Below, piece by piece: positions 30,374 to 38,413 of a stretch of 64,000 nt of DNA. Position 1 is the first letter of the stretch, and each line of letters begins with the position of its first letter. Under the pieces are notes generated by a model. That model saw only the letters and a list, made by a program, of their open reading frames with translations. It did not search any database and was not told where the DNA came from. The DNA comes from Micromonospora chokoriensis (GTDB lineage: Bacteria; Actinomycetota; Actinomycetes; Mycobacteriales; Micromonosporaceae), in assembly GCF_000718555.1 (NCBI RefSeq), contig NZ_JOAN01000001.1:695616-759615 (forward strand), given 5' to 3'. The translations under genes and the position numbers were made by a program.

Positions 30374-31173
30374 GCCGACACCCGCCCACGGTAGGCGCGC
30401 AGCAGCGACGAGTAGCCGCGTTCGGTGGCGCTGTCGCCGGCGTCGCCGGCCCCGCCCTGCTCGGTCAACTGCCCGGTGGTGCCCTGCCACACCAACCGGC
30501 CCTCACTGATCAGCACCACGTCGGAGCAGGCCACCGCGACGTCCTCGACCAGGTGAGTGGAGACGAGTATGCAGCTGTCCAGGCCGATCTCCCGCAACAA
30601 CTCGCGGAAGTCGAGGCGCTGCTCCGGGTCCAGGCCGACCGTCGGCTCGTCGAGCAGCAGCACCGCCGGGTCGTTGACGATCGCCTGGGCGATGCCGGCG
30701 CGGCGCAGCATTCCGCCGGAGAGCGTCTTCATCCGGGAGTCGGCGCGGTCGGTCAGGCCCACCCGTTCGACGGCCCGCTGCACCGCGCCGGGGATGGCTG
30801 CCTTCGGCATCTCCTTGAGCCAGGCGATGTACTCGACGAACTCCCGGACCGTGAAGCGCGGGTAGAAGCCGAAGTGCTGCGGCAGGTAGCCCAGGCCGCG
30901 GCGCACCTGACGGAGGTCGGCGTTGCCGGTGACCTCGCCGCCGAGCAGGGTCAGCCGCCCACCGGCCGGCTTCAGCACCGTGGCCAGGGCTCGCATCAAC
31001 GTCGTCTTTCCGGCGCCGTTGGGGCCGAGCAGCCCGTGCACACCGGTGCCCAACCTCAGGTCGAGCTCGTTGACCGCGAGGTGTCGGCCGGCTCGGACCT
31101 GCAACTTCTCGGTGTGCACCGCCCACGGATAGGTGGACGGCGCGGTCTCCGCCACGCTGACCGTACGCATCAT
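30370..31173 (-). CDS. ABC transporter ATP-binding protein
   Basis: A 267-residue ATPase. Walker A is GPNGAGKTT, the signature is LSGGMLRR (a variant of LSGGQ), and Walker B is AVLLLDEPTVGLDPEQR. YLPQHFGFYPRFTV gives the Q-loop. The arrangement resembles the ABC-2 drug or antibiotic exporter ATPases. Two adjacent ATGs (31173, 31170) are possible starts; GGAGAG lies just upstream. The first overlaps the anti-sigma stop as ATGA. With the two membrane genes that follow it probably forms one transporter. Confidence 0.9.
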   Translation of the reverse strand: MMRTVSVAETAPSTYPWAVHTEKLQVRAGRHLAVNELDLRLGTGVHGLLGPNGAGKTTLMRALATVLKPAGGRLTLLGGEVTGNADLRQVRRGLGYLPQHFGFYPRFTVREFVEYIAWLKEMPKAAIPGAVQRAVERVGLTDRADSRMKTLSGGMLRRAGIAQAIVNDPAVLLLDEPTVGLDPEQRLDFRELLREIGLDSCILVSTHLVEDVAVACSDVVLISEGRLVWQGTTGQLTEQGGAGDAGDSATERGYSSLLRAYRGRVSA

Positions 31174-31988
31174 GATCTCTCCATTCGGCCCTGGCTCGAT
31201 GTCGTGTTCAGAAGGTGCGGCCGTCGTCGGGCTTGCATGAGCACGACGGCCGTCAACGCCACGGTGGTGAGCGCCCACCCGGGCAGGCTGTTGCCGGTGA
31301 GGATCGCCGGGAGTCGTCCGTCGGCGAGGCTCGGCGCGACGACGCCGGCGCACCAGGTGAGCGCCAACGCGAGCGCGGCGCGGTCGACCCCCACCACCGT
31401 GCCCAGCGCCAACGTGCCGGCGGTGAAGCCCAGGACTGGCAGCAACCAGAGCCCGGGGGAGTGCCCGGTGACCCAGCCCGCCACCGCCAGCACCGGCATG
31501 ACCGCCGACAGCACCCCCAGCGTGCGGCGCATCAGCAGCGGTAAGCCGGTGCGGGGCATGGTGGCCGTCAGTTCCCAGGCCGGGTCGACACGCCGGCTCC
31601 AGACCGCTGCCACCGGCAGCAGCGGCGCCACCGGCGCGACAAGCAGCACCAGCGACGGCAGACTGTCGAAGGTCCACTCGAACAGGGCTGCGGCAAGCAT
31701 CAGCCCGGTGGCGGTGACCAGCCAGGGCAGGACCCGTGCGGCGACCCCGGTGCGTCGCAGCCGGTGGCGGCGTACCGGAGCAGGGCCGGCGGCGATTCCG
31801 CTGGCGATCCCGTCCGCAACCCGGTCCAGCAGGTTCTGCGTACCCGGGTCGACGGCGTCGGCCAGCACCGCTCGGCAGGCCGCGCAGGTCTCCAGGTGCG
31901 CCTCGACCGCCCAGATGGTCGTGTCGTCGACGACGGCACCACCGGAGGCGTACCGGGAGATGAGGGCGGGTGTCGGGTGAGTGGTCAT
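31170..31988 (-). CDS. Membrane anti-sigma factor with zinc finger (zf-HC2 type)
   Basis: A 272-residue protein. The N-terminal HLETCAAC (an H-x3-C-x2-C pattern at about residues 30-37) is the zinc-binding anti-sigma motif, followed by about six membrane helices from residue 85 on. It overlaps the ECF sigma gene by four bases (ATGA), the usual arrangement for a sigma/anti-sigma pair. It is expected to hold the sigma factor at the membrane until a signal releases it. The signal is unknown. The start is ATG 31988. Confidence 0.8.
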   Translation of the reverse strand: MTTHPTPALISRYASGGAVVDDTTIWAVEAHLETCAACRAVLADAVDPGTQNLLDRVADGIASGIAAGPAPVRRHRLRRTGVAARVLPWLVTATGLMLAAALFEWTFDSLPSLVLLVAPVAPLLPVAAVWSRRVDPAWELTATMPRTGLPLLMRRTLGVLSAVMPVLAVAGWVTGHSPGLWLLPVLGFTAGTLALGTVVGVDRAALALALTWCAGVVAPSLADGRLPAILTGNSLPGWALTTVALTAVVLMQARRRPHLLNTTSSQGRMERS

Positions 31989-32536
31989 GACAGCGCCTCC
32001 CGGAGGGCGATTCGGGCCCGTCGGGCCCGGGTCTTCACGGTCCCCTCCGGCATGCCGAGCAGCAGTGCGGTCTCCCGCGCGGTCAACCCGTCGAGGACCA
32101 TCGCGCGCAGCACCTGACGCAGCTCCGCCGGCAGCGCGTGCAGGGCCTGCTCCAGGTTGGCGTCCATCCCGTCGGCCAACGCCTCGTCCTCGGCCGCCGG
32201 TGCCACGGTCTCGAAGGTCTGCACCGACGGGATCCGCTCCCGTCGGGCCCGGTGGCGGAACGCGTCGATCAGCCGGTGCGCGGCGATCGTCCACAGCCAG
32301 CCCACCGCGCTGCCGGAGGTGGAAGACTGCGCCTGGCTGCCGGCCGACCGCCAGACCGCCAGGTACGTCTCCTGCAGCACCTCGGCCACCACGTCCTCGT
32401 CGGCGCAGCGCCGGCGCAGTCGCGCGGTCAGCCAGGGTGCGGTACGCCGGTACAACGCGTCGAACGCGCGCCGATCGCCCCGAGCGACGCGGCGAAGGAG
32501 TTCACCCTCGTCGAGCCCGTCCAGACTTCGTTTCAC
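31985..32536 (-). CDS. ECF RNA polymerase sigma factor
   Basis: About 183 residues. Region 2 is RAFDALYRRTAPWLTARLRRRC...VVAEVLQETYLAVWRSA with the expected W; region 4 is ALHALPAELRQVLRAMVLDGLTARETALLLGMPEGTVKTRARRARIALRE, a clear helix-turn-helix. It directs transcription of its own regulon under control of the anti-sigma factor that follows. The start is uncertain: GTG 32536 gives a family-like N-terminus (VKRSLDGLDEGELL), but no convincing ribosome-binding site is visible, and the frame is open to 32632. A Crp-type palindrome lies at 32581-32596. Confidence 0.88.
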   Translation of the reverse strand: MKRSLDGLDEGELLRRVARGDRRAFDALYRRTAPWLTARLRRRCADEDVVAEVLQETYLAVWRSAGSQAQSSTSGSAVGWLWTIAAHRLIDAFRHRARRERIPSVQTFETVAPAAEDEALADGMDANLEQALHALPAELRQVLRAMVLDGLTARETALLLGMPEGTVKTRARRARIALREALS

Positions 32537-32580
32537 ACCAGGCAAGACGACACGTACCTCGGCTCTGGTTCTGACTCCAC

Positions 32581-32596
32581 TGTGACTTCGGTCACA
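32581..32596. promoter_or_regulatory. Perfect Crp/Fnr-type palindrome upstream of the ECF sigma gene
   Basis: TGTGACTTCGGTCACA matches TGTGA-N6-TCACA exactly and is a full palindrome with a TTCG centre. It lies 45 bases upstream of the preferred sigma-factor start. In E. coli and in M. tuberculosis Rv3676 this is the binding consensus of cAMP-dependent Crp proteins. The same bases could also form a UUCG-capped hairpin in the leader RNA. Confidence 0.55.
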
Positions 32597-32792
32597 TGTT
32601 GCCTGGCCAGCCGAGGCTGCGTGACTCCCCACACAACGGGAACGTCACACGCCGCCGAGGTGTTGCCGAGCGAGAGGATCACCCTCGGATGATCGCCCGC
32701 ACCCGGCCACCCCCGCCACGACCCCCTGCCTCGTCACGTTCACGCTGCGCCGCCGCTCGTGACGACGCACCAGCTTCCGCAGAGAGATCGAG

Positions 32793-34085
32793 ATGATGAA
32801 GCAGTTGGTGGAGAAGACCGGCCCCGATGATGCCGTCGCGCCAGAGGTGCTGCCCGGCGACCTGATGACCAACCGCCAGCGGGCGCAACTCGTCCTCGTG
32901 CTGGGTGCCCTGATCGCGATCGGGCCGTTGACCATCGACATGTACCTGCCCGCGCTGCCCGCCATCACGGCGGGCCTGCAGACCACCGAGACCGCGGTGC
33001 AGTTGACGCTGACCGGCACGCTCGTCGGCCTCGCGTTGGGCCAGTTGCTGATCGGCCCGCTCTCCGACGTGGTCGGGCGGCGGATGCCGCTGCTGGCTGG
33101 GCTGGCCGCGCACATCGTGGCATCCGTGCTGTGCGTCTTCGCGCCTAACATCGAGGTGCTCGGCGGGTTGCGCGTACTCCAGGGGCTCGGCGTCGCGGCC
33201 GCCACCGTGGTCGCGACGGCCGTGGTCCGCGACCTGTTCAGCGGTGCCTCCTTCGCCCGGATCTTCTCCCGGCTGATGCTCGTCATGGGCCTGGCGCCCA
33301 TCCTCGCGCCGACCCTGGGCAGCGGCCTGCTGAGCTGGACCGAGTGGCGGGGCGTCTTCGCGGCGTTGGCGGTGCTGGGCGTGCTGCTGATCGTCGTGGC
33401 CGCGTTCCGGCTCCCGGAGACCCTTCCGGTGGCGCGTCGGCGACACGGTGGAGTGAGCGCCACCCTGCGCGACTACCGGGGGTTGCTCAACGACCGGGCG
33501 TTCGTCGGCCTGGTGTTGGTCGCCGGGCTGGCGATGGCGGCCCTGTTCGCGTACGTCTCGGGTTCGTCGTTCGTGCTCCAGCAGGAGTACGGCCTCGACG
33601 AGCAGCAGTTCGGCATCGCCTTCGGGGCCGGCGCGGTGGGTCTGATCGCGGCCACCCAGTTCAACGTGCGGCTGCTGCGCCGCTACACCCCGCAGCAGAT
33701 CCTGGTCAGCGCCCTGATCGCCGGAACGGTGGCCGGCCTGCTGCTGGTCATGTTCGCGGCGACCGGAGTCGGTGGCCTGGGCACCCTGCTCGCGTCACTG
33801 TGGCTGGTCCTGGCCGCCGCAGGCCTCGCCCTGCCGAACGCTCCGGCGCTGGCCATGAGCCGGCACAGCGAGGCCGCTGGCACTGCCGCGGCGCTGCTCG
33901 GCGCGGTGCAGTTCGGCATCGGTGCGCTGTCGGCACCACTGGCCGGTCTGTTCGGCACCGGGAGCGTGCCGATGGCGATCGTCATCGCGGGCGGCATGGC
34001 CGCCGCGCTTATCGTCATGCTCCTCGTCGTCCCCCGTGCCCGCCTCGGCACCGTCGACCCGGAGCTCGCGGTCGCGCTGCACTAG
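32793..34085 (+). CDS. MFS multidrug transporter, Bcr/CflA type
   Basis: A 430-residue integral membrane exporter with 12 helices. The family motif IDMYLPALPAI is in the first helix region, and the loop 2-3 motif is PLSDVVGRRMPLL. RVLQGLGVAAATVVATAVVRDLF matches motif C of drug/proton antiporters of the DHA1 Bcr/CflA group. It is predicted to export drugs or metabolites using the proton gradient; substrates are unknown. ATG 32793 is followed at once by a second ATG; GAGA lies just upstream. It is divergent from the ECF operon, so the Crp-type site could also affect it. Confidence 0.9.
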   Translation: MMKQLVEKTGPDDAVAPEVLPGDLMTNRQRAQLVLVLGALIAIGPLTIDMYLPALPAITAGLQTTETAVQLTLTGTLVGLALGQLLIGPLSDVVGRRMPLLAGLAAHIVASVLCVFAPNIEVLGGLRVLQGLGVAAATVVATAVVRDLFSGASFARIFSRLMLVMGLAPILAPTLGSGLLSWTEWRGVFAALAVLGVLLIVVAAFRLPETLPVARRRHGGVSATLRDYRGLLNDRAFVGLVLVAGLAMAALFAYVSGSSFVLQQEYGLDEQQFGIAFGAGAVGLIAATQFNVRLLRRYTPQQILVSALIAGTVAGLLLVMFAATGVGGLGTLLASLWLVLAAAGLALPNAPALAMSRHSEAAGTAAALLGAVQFGIGALSAPLAGLFGTGSVPMAIVIAGGMAAALIVMLLVVPRARLGTVDPELAVALH

Positions 34086-34142
34086 TGACCTGGCGGTCAC
34101 TGGTGCAGGAGAGAGAGGGCGGGCCGGTCACCCGGCCCGCCC
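34084..34142. terminator. Two tandem hairpins between convergent genes
   Basis: The first is AGTGACC-TGGC-GGTCACT (34084-34101), beginning at the MFS stop codon. The second is GGGCGGGCCGG-TCAC-CCGGCCCGCCC (34117-34142), with an 11-base perfect stem. The second ends 5 bases before the stop of the convergent membrane gene. Together they are a good bidirectional terminator. Confidence 0.7.
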
Positions 34143-34147
34143 GACGA

Positions 34148-34819
34148 TCAGTGGTTCTCTTTGGTGTCCTCGGGACGCGGCTGACCGCGCGGTGGGGCGG
34201 ACCAGGGCGATTCGCCACCCACCCGGCGGGGCAGCGGTTCGGTAGGTGTCGAGTCGGCTGGGTAACCCAGAGTGAGGGGTGCGGTGTCGCGCTCCGCAGG
34301 CGCGGTGGACGGCCAGTCGGTCAACGTGAAGTCGTCGTTGCGTGGGCCTCCGTCCGACGCGGGGGTGGTCGCGGGGGCCGAAACGGGCGTCGGGATCGGC
34401 CACTGCCGCCAACGCTGCTGGCTGAAGGTCGCCATCAGCAGCAGCAGGCCGACCAGGAAGAGCGTGCCGTTCTCCACGGGCAGCCGCAGCGGCAGCGGAT
34501 CGCCGAACACCTTCCACTCGTGCGGGATCGCGTCCCGCACCGCGAAGGGTGCCACGAACATCCCGATGTACGGGGTGACCAGCAGCGCCCCGGCCGCCAG
34601 CGGGCCCAGCGGCGAGAAGCGCAGCGTGCCGAGCACGCCCAGCAGGATCCCGCCGACGCCGAGGTACACGGCCGGCTCGATCAGGTTGGCGGTGTTGAAT
34701 GTGCCGATCTCCACCCAGCGGTCGACCGTCCGGCTCGACCCGTCCTGCCCCAGTGTGACGAGCACCCAGGTGATGGGCGCCACCACCAGCCCGGCGAGGA
34801 AGCTCCAGAGATGTCGCAT
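34148..34819 (-). CDS. Uncharacterised membrane protein
   Basis: A 223-residue protein with four predicted helices (LWSFLAGLVVAPITWVLV, AVYLGVGGILLGVLGTL, LGPLAAGALLVTPYIGMFV, NGTLFLVGLLLLMATF) and a hydrophilic C-terminal tail of about 75 residues rich in Pro, Thr and Arg. I do not recognise the family. The ATG is probably leaderless: TACGGT (34831-34826) lies 6 bases before it. That -10 overlaps the -10 of the divergent thioesterase gene. Confidence 0.72.
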   Translation of the reverse strand: MRHLWSFLAGLVVAPITWVLVTLGQDGSSRTVDRWVEIGTFNTANLIEPAVYLGVGGILLGVLGTLRFSPLGPLAAGALLVTPYIGMFVAPFAVRDAIPHEWKVFGDPLPLRLPVENGTLFLVGLLLLMATFSQQRWRQWPIPTPVSAPATTPASDGGPRNDDFTLTDWPSTAPAERDTAPLTLGYPADSTPTEPLPRRVGGESPWSAPPRGQPRPEDTKENH

Positions 34820-34825
34820 CCGCGC

Positions 34826-34835
34826 ACCGTACCGT
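34826..34835. promoter_or_regulatory. Overlapping divergent -10 boxes
   Basis: The ten bases ACCGTACCGT hold two -10 hexamers that share two base pairs: TACGGT on the reverse strand (34831-34826), 6 bases before the ATG at 34819, and TACCGT on the forward strand (34830-34835), 7 bases before the ATG at 34843. The two start codons are only 23 bases apart, so the polymerases cannot bind both at once. Confidence 0.6.
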
Positions 34836-34842
34836 TTTCGAC

Positions 34843-35361
34843 ATGACTGAGCACCTCTCCGCCGCTCCGAACGGCAAGCCGACGTCGTACTCGCGCGTCA
34901 CTCTGAGCAAGATCATGACCGCGGTGGACGTGAACCTCTACGGCACCGTGCACGGCGGGGTTCTGATGAAGTTCGTCGACGACGTGGCCGGGGCCGCCGC
35001 CGCCCGACACAGCGGTGGCACCGCGGTGACCGCCGCGATCGACGAGATCGTCTTCTCCGAGGCGGTCCGGGTCGGTGACCTCGTGCACGCGCACGCCCAG
35101 GTGAACTGGACCGGTCAGACCTCAATGGAGGTGGGCGTGCGGGTGGTCGCCGAGCGGTGGGACTCGGCCGAGGACCTGCCGGTCCGGGTGGCCACCGCGT
35201 ACCTGGTCTTCGTCGGCGTGGACGTGGGTGGGGCGCCGCGGACGGTCCGCCCGGTGCTGCCGGAGACGGCCGAGGACGAGCGCCGGTACAAGGAGGCGGA
35301 GATCCGCCGAGCGCACCGTCTCGCCCGCCGCCGCGCCATCCAGGCCCACCGCGCCGGCTGA
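34843..35361 (+). CDS. Acyl-CoA thioesterase (hotdog fold)
   Basis: A 172-residue hotdog-fold enzyme of the YciA/BACH type that hydrolyses acyl-CoA. The typical blocks are NLYGTVHGGVLMKFVDDVAGAAAARHSGG (with the catalytic Asp in the FVDD region) and FSEAVRVGDLVHAHAQVNWTGQTSMEVGV. The C-terminal 35 residues are basic and charged. The ATG is probably leaderless (TACCGT at 34830-34835). It lies just before acetoacetyl-CoA synthetase, but with about 140 bases between. Confidence 0.9.
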   Translation: MTEHLSAAPNGKPTSYSRVTLSKIMTAVDVNLYGTVHGGVLMKFVDDVAGAAAARHSGGTAVTAAIDEIVFSEAVRVGDLVHAHAQVNWTGQTSMEVGVRVVAERWDSAEDLPVRVATAYLVFVGVDVGGAPRTVRPVLPETAEDERRYKEAEIRRAHRLARRRAIQAHRAG

Positions 35362-35504
35362 CCCACATGAGGTGGCGGGGTGGAGTGTGGGCCGGGCACG
35401 CGTCGGCTGGCGTACCCGGTGCGCAGAATGGCGCTTCGAGGTAGGGCAAGATGGCGCCACGGCCCAGTCACAGTGTCGTGTCGGGCCAGGGGGAGGGTAG
35501 AGCA

Positions 35505-37538
35505 GTGGGTGACATGCTGTGGGCGCCGCCGGCGGACGTACGTGAGCGGACCCGAATCGGCGCCTACCTGCGCTGGCTGCGGGAGCACCGCGGGCTGGAC
35601 TTCGCCGACTACGACGCGCTGTGGCGCTGGTCCACCACCGACCTGGACGGGTTCTGGCGCTCGATCTGGGACCACTTCGAGGTGATCGCGCACACCCCGC
35701 CAACCGCCACCCTGGCCGAGCGGGGGATGCCCGGCGCCCGCTGGTTCCCCGGGGCCACGCTCAACTACGCCCAGAACGTGCTGCGGATGCCGGGGCGGGT
35801 CGACGACGACCCGGTGGTGATCTCACACGGGCAGACCCGAGCGCCGGTCACGCTGACCGCCGGGGAGCTGCGCGAGCAGGTCCGCCGGGTGTCGGCCGGG
35901 CTGCGCCGGCTCGGCGTCACCGCCGGTGACCGGGTGGCGGCGTACGCCCCGAACATCGCTGAGACGTACGTCCTGCTGCTGGCCACCGCGAGCCTCGGCG
36001 CGATCTTCTCGTCCTGCGCGCCCGAGTTCGGCACCCGCAGTGTCACCGACCGCTGGCAGCAGATCGAACCGACCGTGCTGGTCGCCGTCGACGGCTACCG
36101 GTACGGCGACAAGCCGGTGGACCGGCGCGCCGAGGTCGCCGCGATCCGGGCTGCCCTGCCGTCGCTGCGGCACACCGTCAGCATCGCGTACCTGGGCTCG
36201 GAGGGTGTGGCCGAGCACGGCCCGGCCTCCGCGTCTGCGGACGGCGCGTTGAGCTGGGCCGAGTTGGCCGCGCCCACCGACGAGCCGTTGACGTTCACGC
36301 CGGTGCCGTTCGACCACCCGCTCTACGTGCTCTACTCCTCGGGCACCACCGGGCTGCCCAAGCCGATCGTGCACGGTCACGGCGGCATCCTGCTGGAGCA
36401 TCTGAAGATGCTCGCCCTGCACCACGACCTGGGCCCGGCCGACCGGTTCTTCTGGTTCACCACCACCGGCTGGATGATGTGGAACTTCCTGGTCTCCGGC
36501 CCGGCGGTGGGCGCGACCATCGTGCTCTTCGACGGCAACCCAGGGGTGCGGGCGGAGCCCGGCCGGCCGGCCGAGCCTGACCTCGGTGGGCTGTGGCGGT
36601 TGGCGGCGGAGACCGGCACCACCTACTTCGGCACCTCCGCGCCGTACCTGTTGGCCTGCCGCAAGGCCGGGCTGGTCCCCCGCGACGTCGCCGACCTGTC
36701 GGCGCTGCGGGGTGTGGGTTCCACAGGTGCGCCGCTGCCCGCCGAGGGCTTCCGCTGGGTGTACGAGACGGTCGGCGACCAGCTCCAACTTCAGTCGCTC
36801 TCCGGTGGCACCGACGTGTGCACCGGTTTCGTCGGCGGCGTGCCGCTGCTGCCCGTGTACGCCGGTGAGATCGCCTGCCGGGCGTTGGGCGCCAAGGTGG
36901 AGGCCCGCTCCGCCGACGGCACCCCGGTCATCGGCGAACTGGGCGAGCTGGTGATCACCGAACCGATGCCGAGCATGCCGGTGGGCTTCTGGAACGATCC
37001 GGACGGCACCCGCTACGCCGAGGCCTACTTCGGTGTCTACCCGGGCGTGTGGCGGCACGGTGACTGGATCACCATCAACGAGCGGGGTGGCTGTGTGATC
37101 ACCGGACGCTCCGACGCCACGCTCAACCGTGGTGGGGTACGCCTCGGCACCGCCGAGTTCTACTCAGTGGTCGAAGGGCTCGACGAGGTGCTCGACTCGG
37201 TCGTCGTCCACCTGGAGGACGACGAGGGTGGCGCCGGGGAGCTGCTGCTCTTCGTGGTGCTGGCCGAGGGCCTGGAGTTGGACGACCCGATGCGCACGAA
37301 GATCTGCCGGGAACTGCGCACGTCGCTCTCACCCCGGCACGTGCCCGACGAGATCCATCAGGTGCGTTCGGTGCCCCGCACCCTCTCGGCGAAGAAGCTG
37401 GAGGTGCCGGTCAAGAAGATCCTGACCGGCACTCCGATCGATCAGGCCGCGGCCAAGGGCGCACTGGCCAACCCCGAGTCCCTAACGGCCTTCGCCGCCC
37501 TGGCCCAACGCCGATCCCCGAACAAAACCCCTGCCTAA
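35505..37538 (+). CDS. Acetoacetate-CoA ligase (acetoacetyl-CoA synthetase)
   Basis: A 677-residue adenylate-forming ligase that activates acetoacetate with ATP and CoA. The N-terminal GDMLWAPPADVRERTRIGAYLRWLREHRG and DYDALWRWSTTDLDGFWRSIWDHF are typical of this group. The adenylation motif is YSSGTTGLPKPIVHGHGG, FFWFTTTGWMMWN is diagnostic, and DATLNRGGVRLGTAEFYSVVE is near the C-terminal catalytic hinge. PRTLSAKKLEVPVKKILTG contains the conserved C-terminal lysine. I chose GTG 35505, with GGGGGAGGG upstream, over the longer frame from 35451. The acyl-CoA thioesterase upstream would oppose it. Confidence 0.92.
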   Translation: MGDMLWAPPADVRERTRIGAYLRWLREHRGLDFADYDALWRWSTTDLDGFWRSIWDHFEVIAHTPPTATLAERGMPGARWFPGATLNYAQNVLRMPGRVDDDPVVISHGQTRAPVTLTAGELREQVRRVSAGLRRLGVTAGDRVAAYAPNIAETYVLLLATASLGAIFSSCAPEFGTRSVTDRWQQIEPTVLVAVDGYRYGDKPVDRRAEVAAIRAALPSLRHTVSIAYLGSEGVAEHGPASASADGALSWAELAAPTDEPLTFTPVPFDHPLYVLYSSGTTGLPKPIVHGHGGILLEHLKMLALHHDLGPADRFFWFTTTGWMMWNFLVSGPAVGATIVLFDGNPGVRAEPGRPAEPDLGGLWRLAAETGTTYFGTSAPYLLACRKAGLVPRDVADLSALRGVGSTGAPLPAEGFRWVYETVGDQLQLQSLSGGTDVCTGFVGGVPLLPVYAGEIACRALGAKVEARSADGTPVIGELGELVITEPMPSMPVGFWNDPDGTRYAEAYFGVYPGVWRHGDWITINERGGCVITGRSDATLNRGGVRLGTAEFYSVVEGLDEVLDSVVVHLEDDEGGAGELLLFVVLAEGLELDDPMRTKICRELRTSLSPRHVPDEIHQVRSVPRTLSAKKLEVPVKKILTGTPIDQAAAKGALANPESLTAFAALAQRRSPNKTPA

Positions 37539-37569
37539 CCGGGGCGGTGCGGGGGGACGGGCGGCGGGG

Positions 37570-38259
37570 TTACTGGAGGGTTTGGGTGACCTTTTCGGTG
37601 GCTTGGCGGCTGGCCACCTTCGTTGAGTCGAGGTTGGCGCAGAGGACGACGGTGGCGGCCCGGGTCAGCGGGGCCAGCAGCCAGTCGACCGGGTCTGGGT
37701 ATTGGGTGGCGTCGATAAGGACCCGGGCGCCGGGAAGAATGCCCAGCTCGGTGGCGCGGGCCTCGGCGCGGGCCAGCAGCTGCGCGTCGGTGGGGCCCGG
37801 ACCGGGTTGCGGCGTGAAGTGGTCGCCGTGTCCGCGTACCTCGACGACGTAGTCGGCGAACCCGGGCGGCACCTGCCGTAGCGGGGCGGCCAGCGGGGCC
37901 AGCCCGAGGGCGTACCGCTCGTCGGCGGGCCAGGACTGCGCCTCGTCTAGTTGGTCGGCGGCGGCGAAGAGCACCTCCACGTCGCCGGGGGTGTCGACGA
38001 CGCTCAGCTTCGCCGACCAGCAGCCCAGCAACACCGCAGCGGTCTGCCAGTGCGGTGGCAGCAGCACGCCGGCCGAGGTGCCCGGCGCGAGGCCGACCTC
38101 GTCGACGAGAAGGTTGGCGGTCTTCGCCGCCCAGTTCGCCAATGTGGTGCCGGAGAGTTCGGTGCGGTCGCCGGTGGCGTCGTCGTACCAGGTGAGCAGC
38201 GGTTGGGTCGGGTCGGTCGCGATCGCGTCGGCGAACACCCGGGCAATGTTGTCGGCCAT
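37570..38259 (-). CDS. TIGR03089-family protein
   Basis: A 229-residue protein of the family I know as TIGR03089, an actinobacterial group distantly related to the N-terminal part of AMP-binding enzymes. It begins MADNIARVFADAIATDPTQPLLTWYDD and contains WAAKTANLLVDEVGLAPGTSAGVLLPPHWQTAAVLLGCW, as in acyl-adenylate enzymes, but lacks the ATP-binding STGTTG-PK motif and the C-terminal domain. It is therefore probably not a ligase. The M. tuberculosis relative is Rv3268. The start is ATG 38259, with TATCGT 8 bases upstream. Confidence 0.82.
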   Translation of the reverse strand: MADNIARVFADAIATDPTQPLLTWYDDATGDRTELSGTTLANWAAKTANLLVDEVGLAPGTSAGVLLPPHWQTAAVLLGCWSAKLSVVDTPGDVEVLFAAADQLDEAQSWPADERYALGLAPLAAPLRQVPPGFADYVVEVRGHGDHFTPQPGPGPTDAQLLARAEARATELGILPGARVLIDATQYPDPVDWLLAPLTRAATVVLCANLDSTKVASRQATEKVTQTLQ

Positions 38260-38413
38260 CGGCGCGAACGATACGCCCCTGCGGGCCGTACTCCATGACG
38301 ATGACAAGTCGGCGTACCGTCGGGTCGCAGTCAGCGTCGGCCCCGGGCCCCGGCGTAGGCTTGACCCCCGGAGTGTTGTTCCCCACAGACCCGCCAGTAC
38401 AAGGAGTCGCCCC

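Noticed and set aside
30370..31677. Extended start of the ABC ATPase at 31677
   Set aside because: The additional 168 codons lie inside the anti-sigma gene in another frame; MMRTVSV at 31173 gives the family N-terminus and the ATGA overlap.
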